A stretch of 48,264 nucleotides of DNA from Bacteroidales bacterium (GTDB lineage: Bacteria; Bacteroidota; Bacteroidia; Bacteroidales; Marinilabiliaceae). Below, piece after piece: positions 22,576 through 32,502 of the stretch (position 1 is its first letter; the number at the start of each line of letters is the position of its first letter). A program made the position numbers and the translations under genes. Where the stretch lies: contig SUWW01000015.1 of the NCBI GenBank assembly GCA_015061285.1, positions 1 to 48,264 on the forward strand, written 5' to 3'. Below the pieces are notes generated by a model. The model did no database searches. It was given only the letters and a program-made list of their open reading frames with translations, and was not told the DNA's origin.

Positions 22576-24570
22576 CTATTCTACCACAAGTTGGTTGTTG
22601 TTCATTCGCTGCATATATTGCTGAATTATAGATTTCATCTGTGCGGTCATCTCTTCGAGAGTGTCGGCGGGCATAGTCTCCACTACGTTGTGCGATAGTG
22701 TAGAATCGTTTCGATATTCAAATGCAGCGTTTACATTTTGACCGTCAAATTCGAGAACGTAATTACCGCTCACAAATTCGTATCCACTACTTTCGGGCAC
22801 CCAATGTAGAGCGTGGGTCTTGTCGGCGGCAAGTGTGTTGAGCATATTTTTACCAAAAGCAATGTATGGATGTTGATAGTGTAGATAAGCCAATACGGTT
22901 GGCATAATATCAATCTGTTCTACAATGCTTTGAGTGTTATATCCATGAAGTGTAGTGTCGGCAGGAGCATAGAATATGATAGGCACACAATAGCGTCCGA
23001 GTGATGTTAAGTAGCACGCATCGGTGTGCGAACTTGTATGGTCGGCAGTTATGACAAATAAGGTGTTGTTGAACCATGGCTGTTTGCTTGCTTTCTCGAA
23101 AAACAAGCGTAAAGCATTGTCGGAATAAGCTACACACTCCTGAAGGGGCACTTCGCCTTTTGGAAAGCGACCTTTGTATCGTTCGGGTAGGTTGAATGGA
23201 GTATGCGACGATGCTGTGAAAACGGCTGTCATGAAAGGCTCTTTCATTTCGCTCATGCGGTCGGCGTAGAATTGTAGAAATTCTTCGTCCCAAATGGCCC
23301 AAGTGCCATCGTAGTCGGCATCACCATTATAATTAGGATCTTGATTATATTCAGTGCGACCATAATAGTGCTGAAAACCCGTAGCGCGAGCGAAAGCTTG
23401 AAAACCCATCGAATTGTTTTGTGCACCATGGAAAAACGCAGTTGTGTAACCCTCTTTCTCGCCGAGTTCGCGTGCCAATCCCGACATGTGGTTGAGTGAG
23501 GCTGGTGTTAGGAAAAGAGGCTCTACATAGTTCGGCAGTGACGATAGTGCTGATGGCATACCTTCTATGCTTTTACGACCATTGGCATAGGAATATTGCC
23601 ACGTCATAGCATGGTTGGTGATGAGAGAGTCGAGAAATGGTGTGAAGCCTTTGTATGTGCCATTGCGCAACGTACGATTATAGAATCCAAAATGTTGTTT
23701 GCTAAAGCTCTCAAGAATAAGAACAACTACATTTTTAGGTTGGAAAGTGGCAGTATCGTTTGGCGTATGTATGGGCGAGAAAAGTGTTAGAGCCTCTTCT
23801 TCACTCATATAATTGGGCACCGACATTGGTTTCTTGTTAAGTGTGCGATAAATAGAAAAAGGGGTGTTGAGCACAATGCCTGTTTCGGCCGGACGGTCGA
23901 CAAACTGGTTTGCATTGCTTATGGTTATCGGACGCACAGCATGAGAGAAACCACCTCGAACGCCTGCTATACATAAAGGTATGGCCAGTGCAAGCGATAA
24001 TGTTTGTATGACGTAGTATTTCAATAGCGAGGTGTGTGTGCTGTCTTCATTGTAGCTACGACTATAAATCGGCATAAAGAAATGCCAGAGCACTCCGATG
24101 AACAAAGCTGCAATCAACACCAAATACCAATTGGCAATGATCTGTTCGGCAAAGATTTTAGTCATATTGCCAGCACCTTCGTTGCCAAATTCGGCAAATA
24201 CCGATGTTGTGGTTCGTTTGCCTGTGAAAGGAAAGTATACGCAGTCGGCAAGATTGGCAATTATGGCTATGCCATTGAATATTACGTATATCCATCGAGT
24301 GACTTTATGAAATGTGGTGCGCTCTTTCACGTGAAGTGGCAGCAATGTAAGTACTATAATCAGCATATTCGTGTATAGTATAGCTGTTGTGTCGAACATA
24401 ACACCCACACCGAATAGGTATAGCGCATGGCTGAGCGACAAAGAGTCGGAATACATGTTCCAATTGTCGAGTAGAAATATGAGTCGACATAGTGTGAAGA
24501 GTATGTATACTATAGCAATGTTGACCAAAAGCGATAGGATAGGGAAGTTCCTAAAGATGTTATTTTTCAT
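22576..24570 (-). CDS. LTA synthase-like sulfatase (membrane phosphoglycerol/phosphoethanolamine-type transferase)
   Basis: A 664-residue inner-membrane enzyme: about five TM helices in the first 200 residues, then a periplasmic alkaline-phosphatase/sulfatase domain. Metal and catalytic motifs are VVVLILESFSKQHFGFYN, YANGRKSIEGMPSAL (nucleophile position Ser/Thr) and VITADHTSSH. In Gram-positive bacteria the family polymerises lipoteichoic acid; Gram-negative members modify periplasmic glycans or lipids, and the substrate here is unknown. I place the start at the ATG at 24570 (MKNNIFRN), because a 38-residue upstream extension would overlap the neighbouring gene and has no membrane-protein character. 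Confidence 0.88.
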   Translation of the reverse strand: MKNNIFRNFPILSLLVNIAIVYILFTLCRLIFLLDNWNMYSDSLSLSHALYLFGVGVMFDTTAILYTNMLIIVLTLLPLHVKERTTFHKVTRWIYVIFNGIAIIANLADCVYFPFTGKRTTTSVFAEFGNEGAGNMTKIFAEQIIANWYLVLIAALFIGVLWHFFMPIYSRSYNEDSTHTSLLKYYVIQTLSLALAIPLCIAGVRGGFSHAVRPITISNANQFVDRPAETGIVLNTPFSIYRTLNKKPMSVPNYMSEEEALTLFSPIHTPNDTATFQPKNVVVLILESFSKQHFGFYNRTLRNGTYKGFTPFLDSLITNHAMTWQYSYANGRKSIEGMPSALSSLPNYVEPLFLTPASLNHMSGLARELGEKEGYTTAFFHGAQNNSMGFQAFARATGFQHYYGRTEYNQDPNYNGDADYDGTWAIWDEEFLQFYADRMSEMKEPFMTAVFTASSHTPFNLPERYKGRFPKGEVPLQECVAYSDNALRLFFEKASKQPWFNNTLFVITADHTSSHTDACYLTSLGRYCVPIIFYAPADTTLHGYNTQSIVEQIDIMPTVLAYLHYQHPYIAFGKNMLNTLAADKTHALHWVPESSGYEFVSGNYVLEFDGQNVNAAFEYRNDSTLSHNVVETMPADTLEEMTAQMKSIIQQYMQRMNNNQLVVE

Positions 24571-24641
24571 TACGTTGTCCTCATTTTTTAGAGGAGACAA
24601 AATTGCGTAAAAAGCGCGAAAACGTGTAATGGAATATGTAG

Positions 24642-24649
24642 TAATTTTG
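24642..24649 (+). promoter_or_regulatory. Bacteroidetes -7 box for the metallophosphoesterase
   Basis: TAATTTTG matches TAnnTTTG but lies only 6 bases before the ATG at 24656. If used, the mRNA would be almost leaderless. Confidence 0.35.
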
Positions 24650-24655
24650 CTGCCT

Positions 24656-26020
24656 ATGAAAACGAGTGTAAAATTATCAATCATTGCCGCAGTAGTAGGC
24701 GCAATAGCAGTTTGGGTATCAAGTAGGTGGGATGTTTGGTTTCACAATCCCGAAGAACAACCATACATATCGGCATCGGAGCCACACCGAGTGTTGCTTA
24801 CTTTTGGCGACGAAAGCGAGTGGTCGCGCAACGTGAGTTGGCAAGCCGATAGTGTGTTGCTTCCGTCGCATCTCGAACTTGCGTTGTTGCCAAGTGGCGA
24901 CACCATAAATATCGAAGCTAATGGCGAAGTTTTTCGTTCGCGTGGTGGTGTGGCTGCCTACTATGTGGCTCGTTTGCGCAATTTGCAAAAAGATGCTCAT
25001 TATGCTTATCGCGTGGTTACTAACGACATTCCATCGCCTTGGTATGAATTCCATACGCATAACGGCGATACTTCGAAGGTATCGTTTCTCTACGTAGGCG
25101 ATGTGCAAGACACCATAGGTGGACGCGCCAATGAAATGCTAAAAGCGGCATTGGCTCACCACCCCGAGTGTGAATTTGTGGTTTGTGGCGGCGACCTCAC
25201 CGAGCGTCCTACTGATATGTTTTGGGCTGAAACGTTCCGCGACATCGATAGTGTGTGCCAAGCCTTGCCATTGCTCAATATTACTGGTAATCACGATTAT
25301 CTGAAAGGAATAAAAGTGAAACTCGAACACCGCTTTTCGCTTGTTTTTTCATATTTCCTTGATTCTAAAATAGCTGATAATCAGGTGTATATGTTGCATT
25401 ATGGTGATGTCGATATTTTTGCTCTCGATAGCAATAGAGAATTGCCATACCTATATACACAGCGACGTTGGTTGGAAGAGCAACTCGAAAAGAGCTCTGC
25501 AAAGTGGAAAATTGTTTTGCTTCATCATCCTTTATACACAATATCTGTAGCCGAGACCAATAACATCATTCAACGCTATATGTTCAACGATCTTATCGAA
25601 GAGTATGGAGTCGATTTGGTGTTGCAAGGCCATGAGCACGAATATGCGCGCATGACAAACCATAGTAGCAGTGGCGAACCTACTACGCCGGTTTATACAG
25701 TGAGTCATTGTTCGCCGAAGAACTACCGTATAGCTTTTCGCGATATATTCGATAAATATGGCATCTCAAGTCGTTACTATCAGACTATCAATGTGGTAGG
25801 CGATACACTCACATTGTCGGCATACGAAGTGTATAATCATACGCTATACGATTCGTTGCAAATAGTAAAAGCTAACGATAAAAAAATTATTAGTGATTAT
25901 GGTGCTGATATTCCTGAGTATATGGAGTTTACGCCAGATCCTAACAATAAAAGAGATATTGCCTACAAAGAGCGTATTGACGAATATGTAAAACGACACC
26001 CTGAAAGGCTTGGCAAGTGA
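24656..26020 (+). CDS. Membrane-anchored metallophosphoesterase (purple acid phosphatase-like)
   Basis: A 454-residue calcineurin-like phosphoesterase exported through an N-terminal signal anchor (about 5-23). An N-terminal beta-sandwich-like domain (about 40-130) precedes the catalytic domain with all metal motifs: GDVQD, GGDLTE, GNHDY, LLHHPLY and LQGHEHEY. The layout matches purple acid phosphatase-like proteins. The substrate is unknown. The start at 24656 is chosen over an in-frame ATG nine codons earlier, because it begins a proper signal anchor. It is divergent from the sulfatase gene. Confidence 0.9.
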   Translation: MKTSVKLSIIAAVVGAIAVWVSSRWDVWFHNPEEQPYISASEPHRVLLTFGDESEWSRNVSWQADSVLLPSHLELALLPSGDTINIEANGEVFRSRGGVAAYYVARLRNLQKDAHYAYRVVTNDIPSPWYEFHTHNGDTSKVSFLYVGDVQDTIGGRANEMLKAALAHHPECEFVVCGGDLTERPTDMFWAETFRDIDSVCQALPLLNITGNHDYLKGIKVKLEHRFSLVFSYFLDSKIADNQVYMLHYGDVDIFALDSNRELPYLYTQRRWLEEQLEKSSAKWKIVLLHHPLYTISVAETNNIIQRYMFNDLIEEYGVDLVLQGHEHEYARMTNHSSSGEPTTPVYTVSHCSPKNYRIAFRDIFDKYGISSRYYQTINVVGDTLTLSAYEVYNHTLYDSLQIVKANDKKIISDYGADIPEYMEFTPDPNNKRDIAYKERIDEYVKRHPERLGK

Positions 26021-26134
26021 TTTTTTCTCTATTATGGGAGTTGTACTACTAATTAGTAACTATTCGTATGTATTTTTATTCAAATTATTATAATAAACGA
26101 GTAATTTCGCATAGTATTTTTATTTCTCTATTAT

Positions 26135-28156
26135 ATGAAAATTAACATTTTTATCATGGCGTGTATGACAGCAGGCGTATTAGGCTGTGGATGTCAAAAA
26201 ACAGATGACGGAAATGCCCACTTTACTGCCGACGACATGGATTTGTCGGTTAAACCGGGCGAGGATTTCTTTCAGTATGCTAACGGCGGTTGGCTTAAGC
26301 AACATCCTCTTCCATCAGACAAGAGCCGTTTCGGAACTTTCGACCTCCTTTACGACGAAAATCTATTGAAACTCAAAGGAATTGTAGAAGCCGCTCAAAA
26401 TTCAGGCGCAGCACAAGGCACTCCTGAACAGAAAATTGGAGACCTCTATTCGTGTGGTATGGATACCGTTGCACGCAATGCTGATGGCTACAATGCATTG
26501 AAACCATATTTGGCTGATATTCAAGCAAAAGCCGATAATGAGTTGCCTCAGCTCATAGCTGAAATTCACGCTATTGGCGTTAATCCTTTCTTCGGGCTCT
26601 ATGCTGGTGCCGACATGGATAACAGCGAGATGAATATTGCAAATTTGTATCAATCGGGCCTTGGTTTGCCTAACCGTAATTACTATTTCGATGAGTCGGA
26701 GAATGGTTTGGCTTTGCAGAAAGGCTATATAGATATGCTTACCAAAATGGCTGAACTTATCGGCTTCGAGAACGCTTCGGAACGCGCTCAAGCTGTGTTC
26801 AACTTCGAAAAGCAACTTGCTGAGATGCAGAACACTCCAGAAGAAAACCGCGACCCAGTTAAGCAAAACAACAAATCGCAGGCTTCGGAACTCAACGAAA
26901 AGTATCCTTCGTTCGATTGGAATGCTTATTTTGCTGCTGTTGGTGTAGCTCCTGAAATAGTAAATGTTGCTCAGGTTAAATATTTCACCGCTGTTGGCAA
27001 CATCATCAAAGCTGCTGATAAAAATGTTGTAAAGGATTATATGTCGTTGCGTGTGATTCGTTCCTACGCTTCAGATTTGAGCTCCGACTTCGAGACAGCA
27101 TCTTTCGATTTCTACGGCCGTCAGTTGTCTGGTCAGAAAGAGCAGAAACCTCTCTGGAAGCGCATCCTTGGCGATGTTGAAGGTGCTATGGGTGAGCAAC
27201 TTGGTCAGGTGTTCGTTCAAAAATATTTCCCACAATCGGCTAAAGATCGCACTCGCGACCTTATTGAGCACCTTCGCACTGCATTTGGCGAACGTATCGA
27301 AAAACTTGCTTGGATGGGCGATTCTACCAAACTTCAGGCTAAAGATAAGTTGGCTGCCATAACCATAAAAATCGGTTTCCCCGACAAATGGCGCGACTAC
27401 AGCGGACTCGAAATCTCGCGTGAAGCTGGTTTTGCTGCCAATATCATAGCTACTGCTAAATTCGAAACTGCTTTTGGCCTTGCTAAGATTGGTAAACCTG
27501 TCGACCACACCGAGTGGTATATGACTCCTCAAACCGTTAATGCTTACTACGATCCTTCTTCTAACGAAATTGTGTTCCCTGCTGGCATTCTTCAACCACC
27601 TTTCTTCTATGCAGAAGGCGACGATGCTGTTAACTACGGCGGTATTGGTGTAGTTATTGGTCACGAAATGACTCACGGTTTCGACGACCAAGGTTCACAG
27701 TTCGACAAAGTTGGTAACCTCAAAAACTGGTGGACTGCCGAAGATAAAGAACGTTTCAGCGAAGCTACCAAACGCTTGGCAGATCACTTCGCAAGCTTCG
27801 TTGCTGTTGATACTATGCATATCAATGGTATGCTTACTCTTGGTGAAAACATTGCCGACCTTGGAGGTTTGAACATCTCATATCAAGCTTACCACAATGC
27901 AGTTGCAGGCAAAGATGTTCCTCAAATTGATGGCTTGACAGGCGATCAGCGCTTCATGCTCTCTTACGCTCGCGTTTGGGCACAGAACAGCAGCGACGAG
28001 TATCTCCGTCAGCAAATCAACACCGACCCACACTCTCCTGGCAAATTCCGCACGAACGGACAAATGTGCTTGTTCACTCCATTCTATAATGCTTTCGGAA
28101 TTGCCGAGGGCGATTCTCTCTATCGTGCGCCAGAGCAACGTATAGTTATATGGTAA
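26135..28156 (+). CDS. M13-family (neprilysin/PepO-like) zinc metallopeptidase lipoprotein
   Basis: A 673-residue endopeptidase of oligopeptides. The signal peptide ends in GVLGC, with lipid-modified Cys18, so it is anchored in the periplasm or at the surface. The zinc motif VIGHEMTH lies near 507-514 and the third ligand region ENIADLGG near 568-575. The C-terminus IVIW is a conserved M13 ending. Length is typical. A TAATTTCG element near 26102 is one base off the -7 consensus. A GCAA-loop terminator follows 25 bp after the stop, so it is monocistronic. Confidence 0.95.
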   Translation: MKINIFIMACMTAGVLGCGCQKTDDGNAHFTADDMDLSVKPGEDFFQYANGGWLKQHPLPSDKSRFGTFDLLYDENLLKLKGIVEAAQNSGAAQGTPEQKIGDLYSCGMDTVARNADGYNALKPYLADIQAKADNELPQLIAEIHAIGVNPFFGLYAGADMDNSEMNIANLYQSGLGLPNRNYYFDESENGLALQKGYIDMLTKMAELIGFENASERAQAVFNFEKQLAEMQNTPEENRDPVKQNNKSQASELNEKYPSFDWNAYFAAVGVAPEIVNVAQVKYFTAVGNIIKAADKNVVKDYMSLRVIRSYASDLSSDFETASFDFYGRQLSGQKEQKPLWKRILGDVEGAMGEQLGQVFVQKYFPQSAKDRTRDLIEHLRTAFGERIEKLAWMGDSTKLQAKDKLAAITIKIGFPDKWRDYSGLEISREAGFAANIIATAKFETAFGLAKIGKPVDHTEWYMTPQTVNAYYDPSSNEIVFPAGILQPPFFYAEGDDAVNYGGIGVVIGHEMTHGFDDQGSQFDKVGNLKNWWTAEDKERFSEATKRLADHFASFVAVDTMHINGMLTLGENIADLGGLNISYQAYHNAVAGKDVPQIDGLTGDQRFMLSYARVWAQNSSDEYLRQQINTDPHSPGKFRTNGQMCLFTPFYNAFGIAEGDSLYRAPEQRIVIW

Positions 28157-28181
28157 AATAAATATACTTAATATCTACTGG

Positions 28182-28214
28182 GCGTCGTCGTAGCAATACG
28201 GCGGCGCTTTTTTT
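28182..28214 (+). terminator. Intrinsic terminator after the M13 peptidase
   Basis: Stem GCGTCGTCGTA / TACGGCGGCGC (two G-U pairs) with a GCAA tetraloop, followed by seven T residues. Confidence 0.9.
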
Positions 28215-28458
28215 ATAAATAGGATTATAACTTTTGCAAGCTCACGATTCTTTACTTTTTCTGTATCGATAGGCTCAAAGATGATTGAGCTTTACGAAAA
28301 TTTTTCCTTCACTCTCACTTGACTAAAGCGACATAAATAATATAGCTATCTGTGCTCTCTCGCGTCATCTGTGCGAATTTGTATAGTTACGAAAGTTGAA
28401 CTCGAAACCGAATTGTAAAAATCTACTAAAAAATATTTTCTCATTAGAAAAGGCGATA
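28215..28458. other. Intergenic region upstream of xylR
   Basis: No gene or clear operator is visible between the terminator and the xylR promoter. A weak hairpin (GCTCAA at 28273-28278 with TTGAGC at 28285-28290) is the only structure seen. A regulatory site for xylose control could lie here but no motif is recognisable. Confidence 0.4.
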
Positions 28459-28466
28459 TATATTTG
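28459..28466 (+). promoter_or_regulatory. Bacteroidetes -7 box for the xylose operon
   Basis: TATATTTG matches TAnnTTTG 23 bases before the xylR ATG. The short leader contains the imperfect repeat GTAACAGAACGGTACAGAA, which could be an autoregulatory site, but that is a guess. Confidence 0.5.
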
Positions 28467-28489
28467 CACTCGTAACAGAACGGTACAGA

Positions 28490-29497
28490 ATGGCTGTAGA
28501 TAAACATATATTGAATATCGATTGGGAAGCATCGGGCAACATGCCTAAGTTTAGGATTGTTGTAGATGCCGTAAAATCAGCTATTTCCGAGAATCGATTG
28601 AGCATCGGCGATGTGTTGCCTTCTGTAAATCAGATGTGCACAGAATATCAGCTTTCGCGCGATACGGTGTTCAAGGCTTATACTATACTCAAAGAACAGG
28701 GCATAATAGATAGTGTACCTAACAAAGGCTACTTTGTGGCAGAGCAAACGCGCAAAGTGTTTGTTTTTCTCGATACATTCAAGGCTTACAAAGAGGTGCT
28801 CTACGATTCGTTTGTACATAATATTCCGCGCAACGTGATTGCCGATGTAAATTTTCATCATTACAACACGCGCGTGTTCAAAAAGTTGATTGAGGACAGC
28901 ATAGGTCGATATACCAAATACATAGTTATGCCCTTTGAAGGCGATGGTGTGGCGGAGGCTCTTTCGCTCATTCCGCGTGAGAAGCTCCTAATTATCGACT
29001 GGAAACTCTACACCGACGAGCAGAGTAATTATCTATATCAGGATTTCGGTGAGTCGTTTGGTAAGGGCCTTCAGGATGTGTTGCACTTGCTTACAAAATA
29101 CAAAGAGGTGCACATGCTTTACCCAGAGTACACCAACCATCCGCATGTGACGGTGGAGGAGTTTTGCAAGTTTTGCGAGGCCAATCATCTTACGTACGAA
29201 GTGGAGACCGATTCGGAGAGTTTCGAGGTGCACGCTAATGTTGCATACGTAAGTGTGAGCGACAGAATGCTTGGCAGATTCTTGGAGCAATGCCGTCAGA
29301 AGAAGCTTGAGCCGGGCATAAACACGGGCATAATATCGTACAACGAAACGCCTATGAAGAAGTTCATATACAAAGGCATAACAGTCTTTTCGACCGACTT
29401 TGAGCTTATGGGCAAAAAAGCGGCACAGTTCGTCATGAGCGATAAGCCAATGCAGGAGCGAATAGAATCGCATATAGAAATAAGAGAATCATTATAA
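28490..29497 (+). CDS. xylR: GntR-family xylose regulator with sugar-binding domain
   Basis: A 335-residue transcription factor with an N-terminal GntR winged helix (about 18-85, LSIGDVLPSVNQMCTEYQLS then DTVFKAYTILKEQGII) and a C-terminal LacI/periplasmic-binding-protein-like domain (about 90-330). This architecture is the usual regulator of xylose genes in Bacteroidetes. It is the first gene of a plus-strand operon with xylulokinase and xylose isomerase, 23 bp before xylB, so xylose is the likely effector and autoregulation is likely. The gene symbol rests on context. Confidence 0.88.
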   Translation: MAVDKHILNIDWEASGNMPKFRIVVDAVKSAISENRLSIGDVLPSVNQMCTEYQLSRDTVFKAYTILKEQGIIDSVPNKGYFVAEQTRKVFVFLDTFKAYKEVLYDSFVHNIPRNVIADVNFHHYNTRVFKKLIEDSIGRYTKYIVMPFEGDGVAEALSLIPREKLLIIDWKLYTDEQSNYLYQDFGESFGKGLQDVLHLLTKYKEVHMLYPEYTNHPHVTVEEFCKFCEANHLTYEVETDSESFEVHANVAYVSVSDRMLGRFLEQCRQKKLEPGINTGIISYNETPMKKFIYKGITVFSTDFELMGKKAAQFVMSDKPMQERIESHIEIRESL

Positions 29498-29520
29498 AAA
29501 CATAAAAGGAGAGAAACAGT

Positions 29521-31008
29521 ATGTATTTATTAGGAGTTGACGTAGGAAGTTCGTCGGTAAAGGCCAGTTTGGTTGATGCAGAAAACGGACAAAGCGTAGC
29601 AAGCGCATTCTATCCCAAAACGGAAGCACCTATAATATCGGTAAACAGCGGTTGGGCAGAGCAGAAACCCGAAAGTTGGTGGGAATATCTACAACAATCG
29701 GTGAAAGCTGTGTTGGCAGAAAGCCGTGTGAATGCTGCCGATGTGAAAGCTATTGGTATTTCGTATCAGATGCACGGATTGGTATGCGTAGATAAGAATC
29801 AAGAAGTGCTTCGCCCAGCCATCATCTGGTGCGACTCGCGTGCTGTGTCATACGGTCAGAAGGCATTCGACACACTTGGCGCAGAACAATGCCTCTCGCA
29901 TCTACTCAACTCTCCGGGCAATTTTACCGCCTCGAAACTTGCGTGGGTGAAGCAAAACGAACCCGAAATTTTTGAGAAAATCTACAAAATTATGCTTCCT
30001 GGCGACTATATAGCTATGAAGATGACGGGTGTGATAAGCACTACAGTTTCAGGTCTTTCGGAAGGCATGATGTGGGATTTCAAAGAGAATAAACTTGCAA
30101 AATTCTTGCTCGATTATTACGGCATTAGTGAGTCGCTCATACCAGAAATAAAACCAACCTTCAGCAATCAAGGCGAACTAACAGCCAAAGCAGCTGCTGA
30201 ACTCGGATTGAAAGAGGGTACACCTGTTACCTATCGCGGAGGCGACCAACCAAACAATGCACTCTCTCTCAATGTGTTCAATCCAGGCGAAATAGCTTCT
30301 ACGGCTGGCACTTCGGGTGTTGTGTATGGCGTGAATGGTAGCGTAAACTACGACAAGAAATCGCGCGTCAACTCGTTTGCTCATGTCAACCACACGGCAG
30401 AGAGCACGCGTTTGGGCGTGTTGTTATGCGTAAACGGAACAGGCATCCTCAACTCGTGGATTCGTCGCAACGTGGCACCCGAAGGCATTGGATATGCCGA
30501 TATGAATACACTTGCGGCGCAAGCTCCAATTGGCAGCAATGGCTTGAGCATACTTCCTTTCGGCAACGGAGCTGAGCGTATGCTCGAAAACAGAGAGATT
30601 GGTAGCAGCATAAGCGGCATAAATTTCAATATACATAGCAAGCAGCACATCATTCGTGCGGCGCAGGAAGGCATTGTCTTTTCGTTTAAGTATGGTATAG
30701 ATATTATGGAGAGTATGGGCATGAAGGTGAACAAGATTCACGCTGGCAATGCCAATATGTTCCTCTCGCCAATCTTCCGCGACACGCTTGCTGGAGTGAC
30801 GGGTGCTACCATTGAACTCTACGACACCGATGGTTCGGTGGGTGCGGCTAAAGGTGCTGGTATGGGTGCTGGTATATACAAAGACCACAACGAAGCTTTT
30901 GCTACACTCAAGAAAATCAGCGTGATAGAGCCCGATGCCGCCAATAAGCAAGCATACGCCGATGCATATGCTAACTGGAAACGTGCACTCGATAAAGCCT
31001 TGGCATAA
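29521..31008 (+). CDS. xylB: Xylulokinase
   Basis: A 495-residue FGGY-family kinase that phosphorylates D-xylulose to xylulose 5-phosphate, feeding the pentose phosphate pathway. Visible are the N-terminal phosphate loop GVDVGSSSVKASLVD (5-19), the substrate region SYQMHGLVCVD and the adenosine-binding motif AGTSGVVYGV. Length is typical. It follows xylR by 23 bp and precedes xylA by 68 bp. No promoter box is obvious before xylA, so the three genes are probably co-transcribed. Confidence 0.95.
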   Translation: MYLLGVDVGSSSVKASLVDAENGQSVASAFYPKTEAPIISVNSGWAEQKPESWWEYLQQSVKAVLAESRVNAADVKAIGISYQMHGLVCVDKNQEVLRPAIIWCDSRAVSYGQKAFDTLGAEQCLSHLLNSPGNFTASKLAWVKQNEPEIFEKIYKIMLPGDYIAMKMTGVISTTVSGLSEGMMWDFKENKLAKFLLDYYGISESLIPEIKPTFSNQGELTAKAAAELGLKEGTPVTYRGGDQPNNALSLNVFNPGEIASTAGTSGVVYGVNGSVNYDKKSRVNSFAHVNHTAESTRLGVLLCVNGTGILNSWIRRNVAPEGIGYADMNTLAAQAPIGSNGLSILPFGNGAERMLENREIGSSISGINFNIHSKQHIIRAAQEGIVFSFKYGIDIMESMGMKVNKIHAGNANMFLSPIFRDTLAGVTGATIELYDTDGSVGAAKGAGMGAGIYKDHNEAFATLKKISVIEPDAANKQAYADAYANWKRALDKALA

Positions 31009-31076
31009 ATAGAGTGAAATTGCTGAAATAGAAAAATATTTGATATATAAATAACTATAACAAAAAATTAAGTAAA

Positions 31077-32393
31077 ATGGCAAAAGAGTATTTTCCACAA
31101 ATAGGAAAAATCAAATTCGAGGGTAAAGATTCTAAAAACCCTATGGCATTCCACTATTATGATGCCGAAAAAGTAATCATGGGTAAAAAGATGAAAGATT
31201 GGTTGCGTTTTGCAATGGCATGGTGGCACACCCTCTGTGCAGAAGGCGCCGATCAATTTGGTGGTGGCACCAAAACTTTCCCATGGAACACTGGTAAAGA
31301 TGCTGTAGAAATAGCTAAAAACAAAGCTGATGCTGGTTTTGAAATTCTCGAAAAACTTGGTATCGACTATTTCTGCTTCCACGATGTTGACCTCGTTAGT
31401 GAAGGTGCTTCTGTTGAGGAGTATGAAGCTAACATGAAGGCTATCGTGGCTTACCTCAAGGAGAAGATGCAAGCTACTGGCAAGAAACTCCTTTGGTCTA
31501 CTGCTAACGTATTTGGCAACGCTCGTTATATGAACGGTGCTTCTACAAACCCAGATTTCGATGTTGTAGCTCGTGCTATCGTGCAAATCAAGAATGCTAT
31601 CGATGCTGGTATAGCTCTTGGTGCTGAAAACTACGTATTCTGGGGCGGTCGCGAAGGTTATATGAGCCTTCTCAACACCGACCAAAAACGCGAAAAAGAG
31701 CACATGGCTACCATGCTTACCATGGCACGCGACTACGCTCGTTCTAAAGGTTTCAAAGGCACATTCCTCATCGAGCCTAAACCAATGGAACCATCTAAAC
31801 ATCAGTATGATGTTGATACCGAGACTGTTATTGGCTTCCTCAAAGCTCATAACCTCGACAAAGATTTCAAAGTAAATATCGAAGTTAACCACGCTACTCT
31901 CGCAGGTCACACCTTCGAGCACGAACTTGCTTGTGCTGTTGATGCTGGTATGCTTGGTTCTATCGATGCTAACCGTGGTGATATGCAGAACGGTTGGGAT
32001 ACCGACCAATTCCCAATCGACCAGTTTGAACTCGTTCAAGCTTGGATGCAGATTATCCGCAACGGAGGTCTCGGCACTGGCGGTACCAACTTCGATGCTA
32101 AGACACGTCGTAACTCTACCGACCTCGAGGACATCTTCATCGCTCACATCAGCGGTATGGACGCAATGGCTCGCGCTCTTGAAAGTGCAGCAGAATTGCT
32201 CGAAAAATCGCCATACAAGAAGATGCTTGCTGAACGCTATGCATCATTCGACAAGGGCGAAGGCAAGAAGTTCGAAGAGGGTAAGATGACGCTTGAAGAG
32301 GCTTACGAATACGGCAAGAAAGTAGGTGAGCCTAAGCAGACAAGCGGCAAACAAGAACTCTACGAGGCAATCGTTGCAATGTATTGCAAATAA
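31077..32393 (+). CDS. xylA: Xylose isomerase
   Basis: A 438-residue enzyme that converts D-xylose to D-xylulose using two divalent metals. The catalytic histidine lies in FCFHDVDLV near residue 102, and metal ligands lie in [18 protein letters not shown] (about 265-283). Length is that of class II xylose isomerases with the N-terminal insert. It shows strongly biased, highly expressed codon use (AAC, GGT, GCT rich). A strong terminator follows 35 bp after the stop. Confidence 0.97.
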   Translation: MAKEYFPQIGKIKFEGKDSKNPMAFHYYDAEKVIMGKKMKDWLRFAMAWWHTLCAEGADQFGGGTKTFPWNTGKDAVEIAKNKADAGFEILEKLGIDYFCFHDVDLVSEGASVEEYEANMKAIVAYLKEKMQATGKKLLWSTANVFGNARYMNGASTNPDFDVVARAIVQIKNAIDAGIALGAENYVFWGGREGYMSLLNTDQKREKEHMATMLTMARDYARSKGFKGTFLIEPKPMEPSKHQYDVDTETVIGFLKAHNLDKDFKVNIEVNHATLAGHTFEHELACAVDAGMLGSIDANRGDMQNGWDTDQFPIDQFELVQAWMQIIRNGGLGTGGTNFDAKTRRNSTDLEDIFIAHISGMDAMARALESAAELLEKSPYKKMLAERYASFDKGEGKKFEEGKMTLEEAYEYGKKVGEPKQTSGKQELYEAIVAMYCK

Positions 32394-32428
32394 AAATTAT
32401 AGTTAAGTTTAAGTTTTTCAGATGAAGG

Positions 32429-32467
32429 GCCTGCTACTGCCGAGCGAGGCGTAGCAGGCTTTTTTTT
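32429..32467 (+). terminator. Intrinsic terminator between xylA and xylE
   Basis: Stem GCCTGCTAC / GTAGCAGGC with an inner GCC/GGC pairing, then eight T residues. It lies within the xylose gene set, 35 bp before the transporter ATG, and should lower transporter expression relative to xylA. Confidence 0.9.
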
Positions 32468-32502
32468 ACAGCTTACAAAATCTCATCAAAATTCATATAC
32501 GC

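Noticed and set aside
24571-24684. N-terminal extension of the sulfatase gene
   Set aside because: It would overlap the start of the divergent metallophosphoesterase gene and lacks membrane-protein character; the ATG at 24570 gives a normal N-terminus.
26047-26058. Palindrome TACTAATTAGTA before the M13 peptidase gene
   Set aside because: Short, AT-rich and single-copy; expected by chance in such DNA.
31068-32147. Long minus-strand ORF opposite xylA
   Set aside because: It is a shadow of the strongly biased codon use in xylA and has no recognisable domain.
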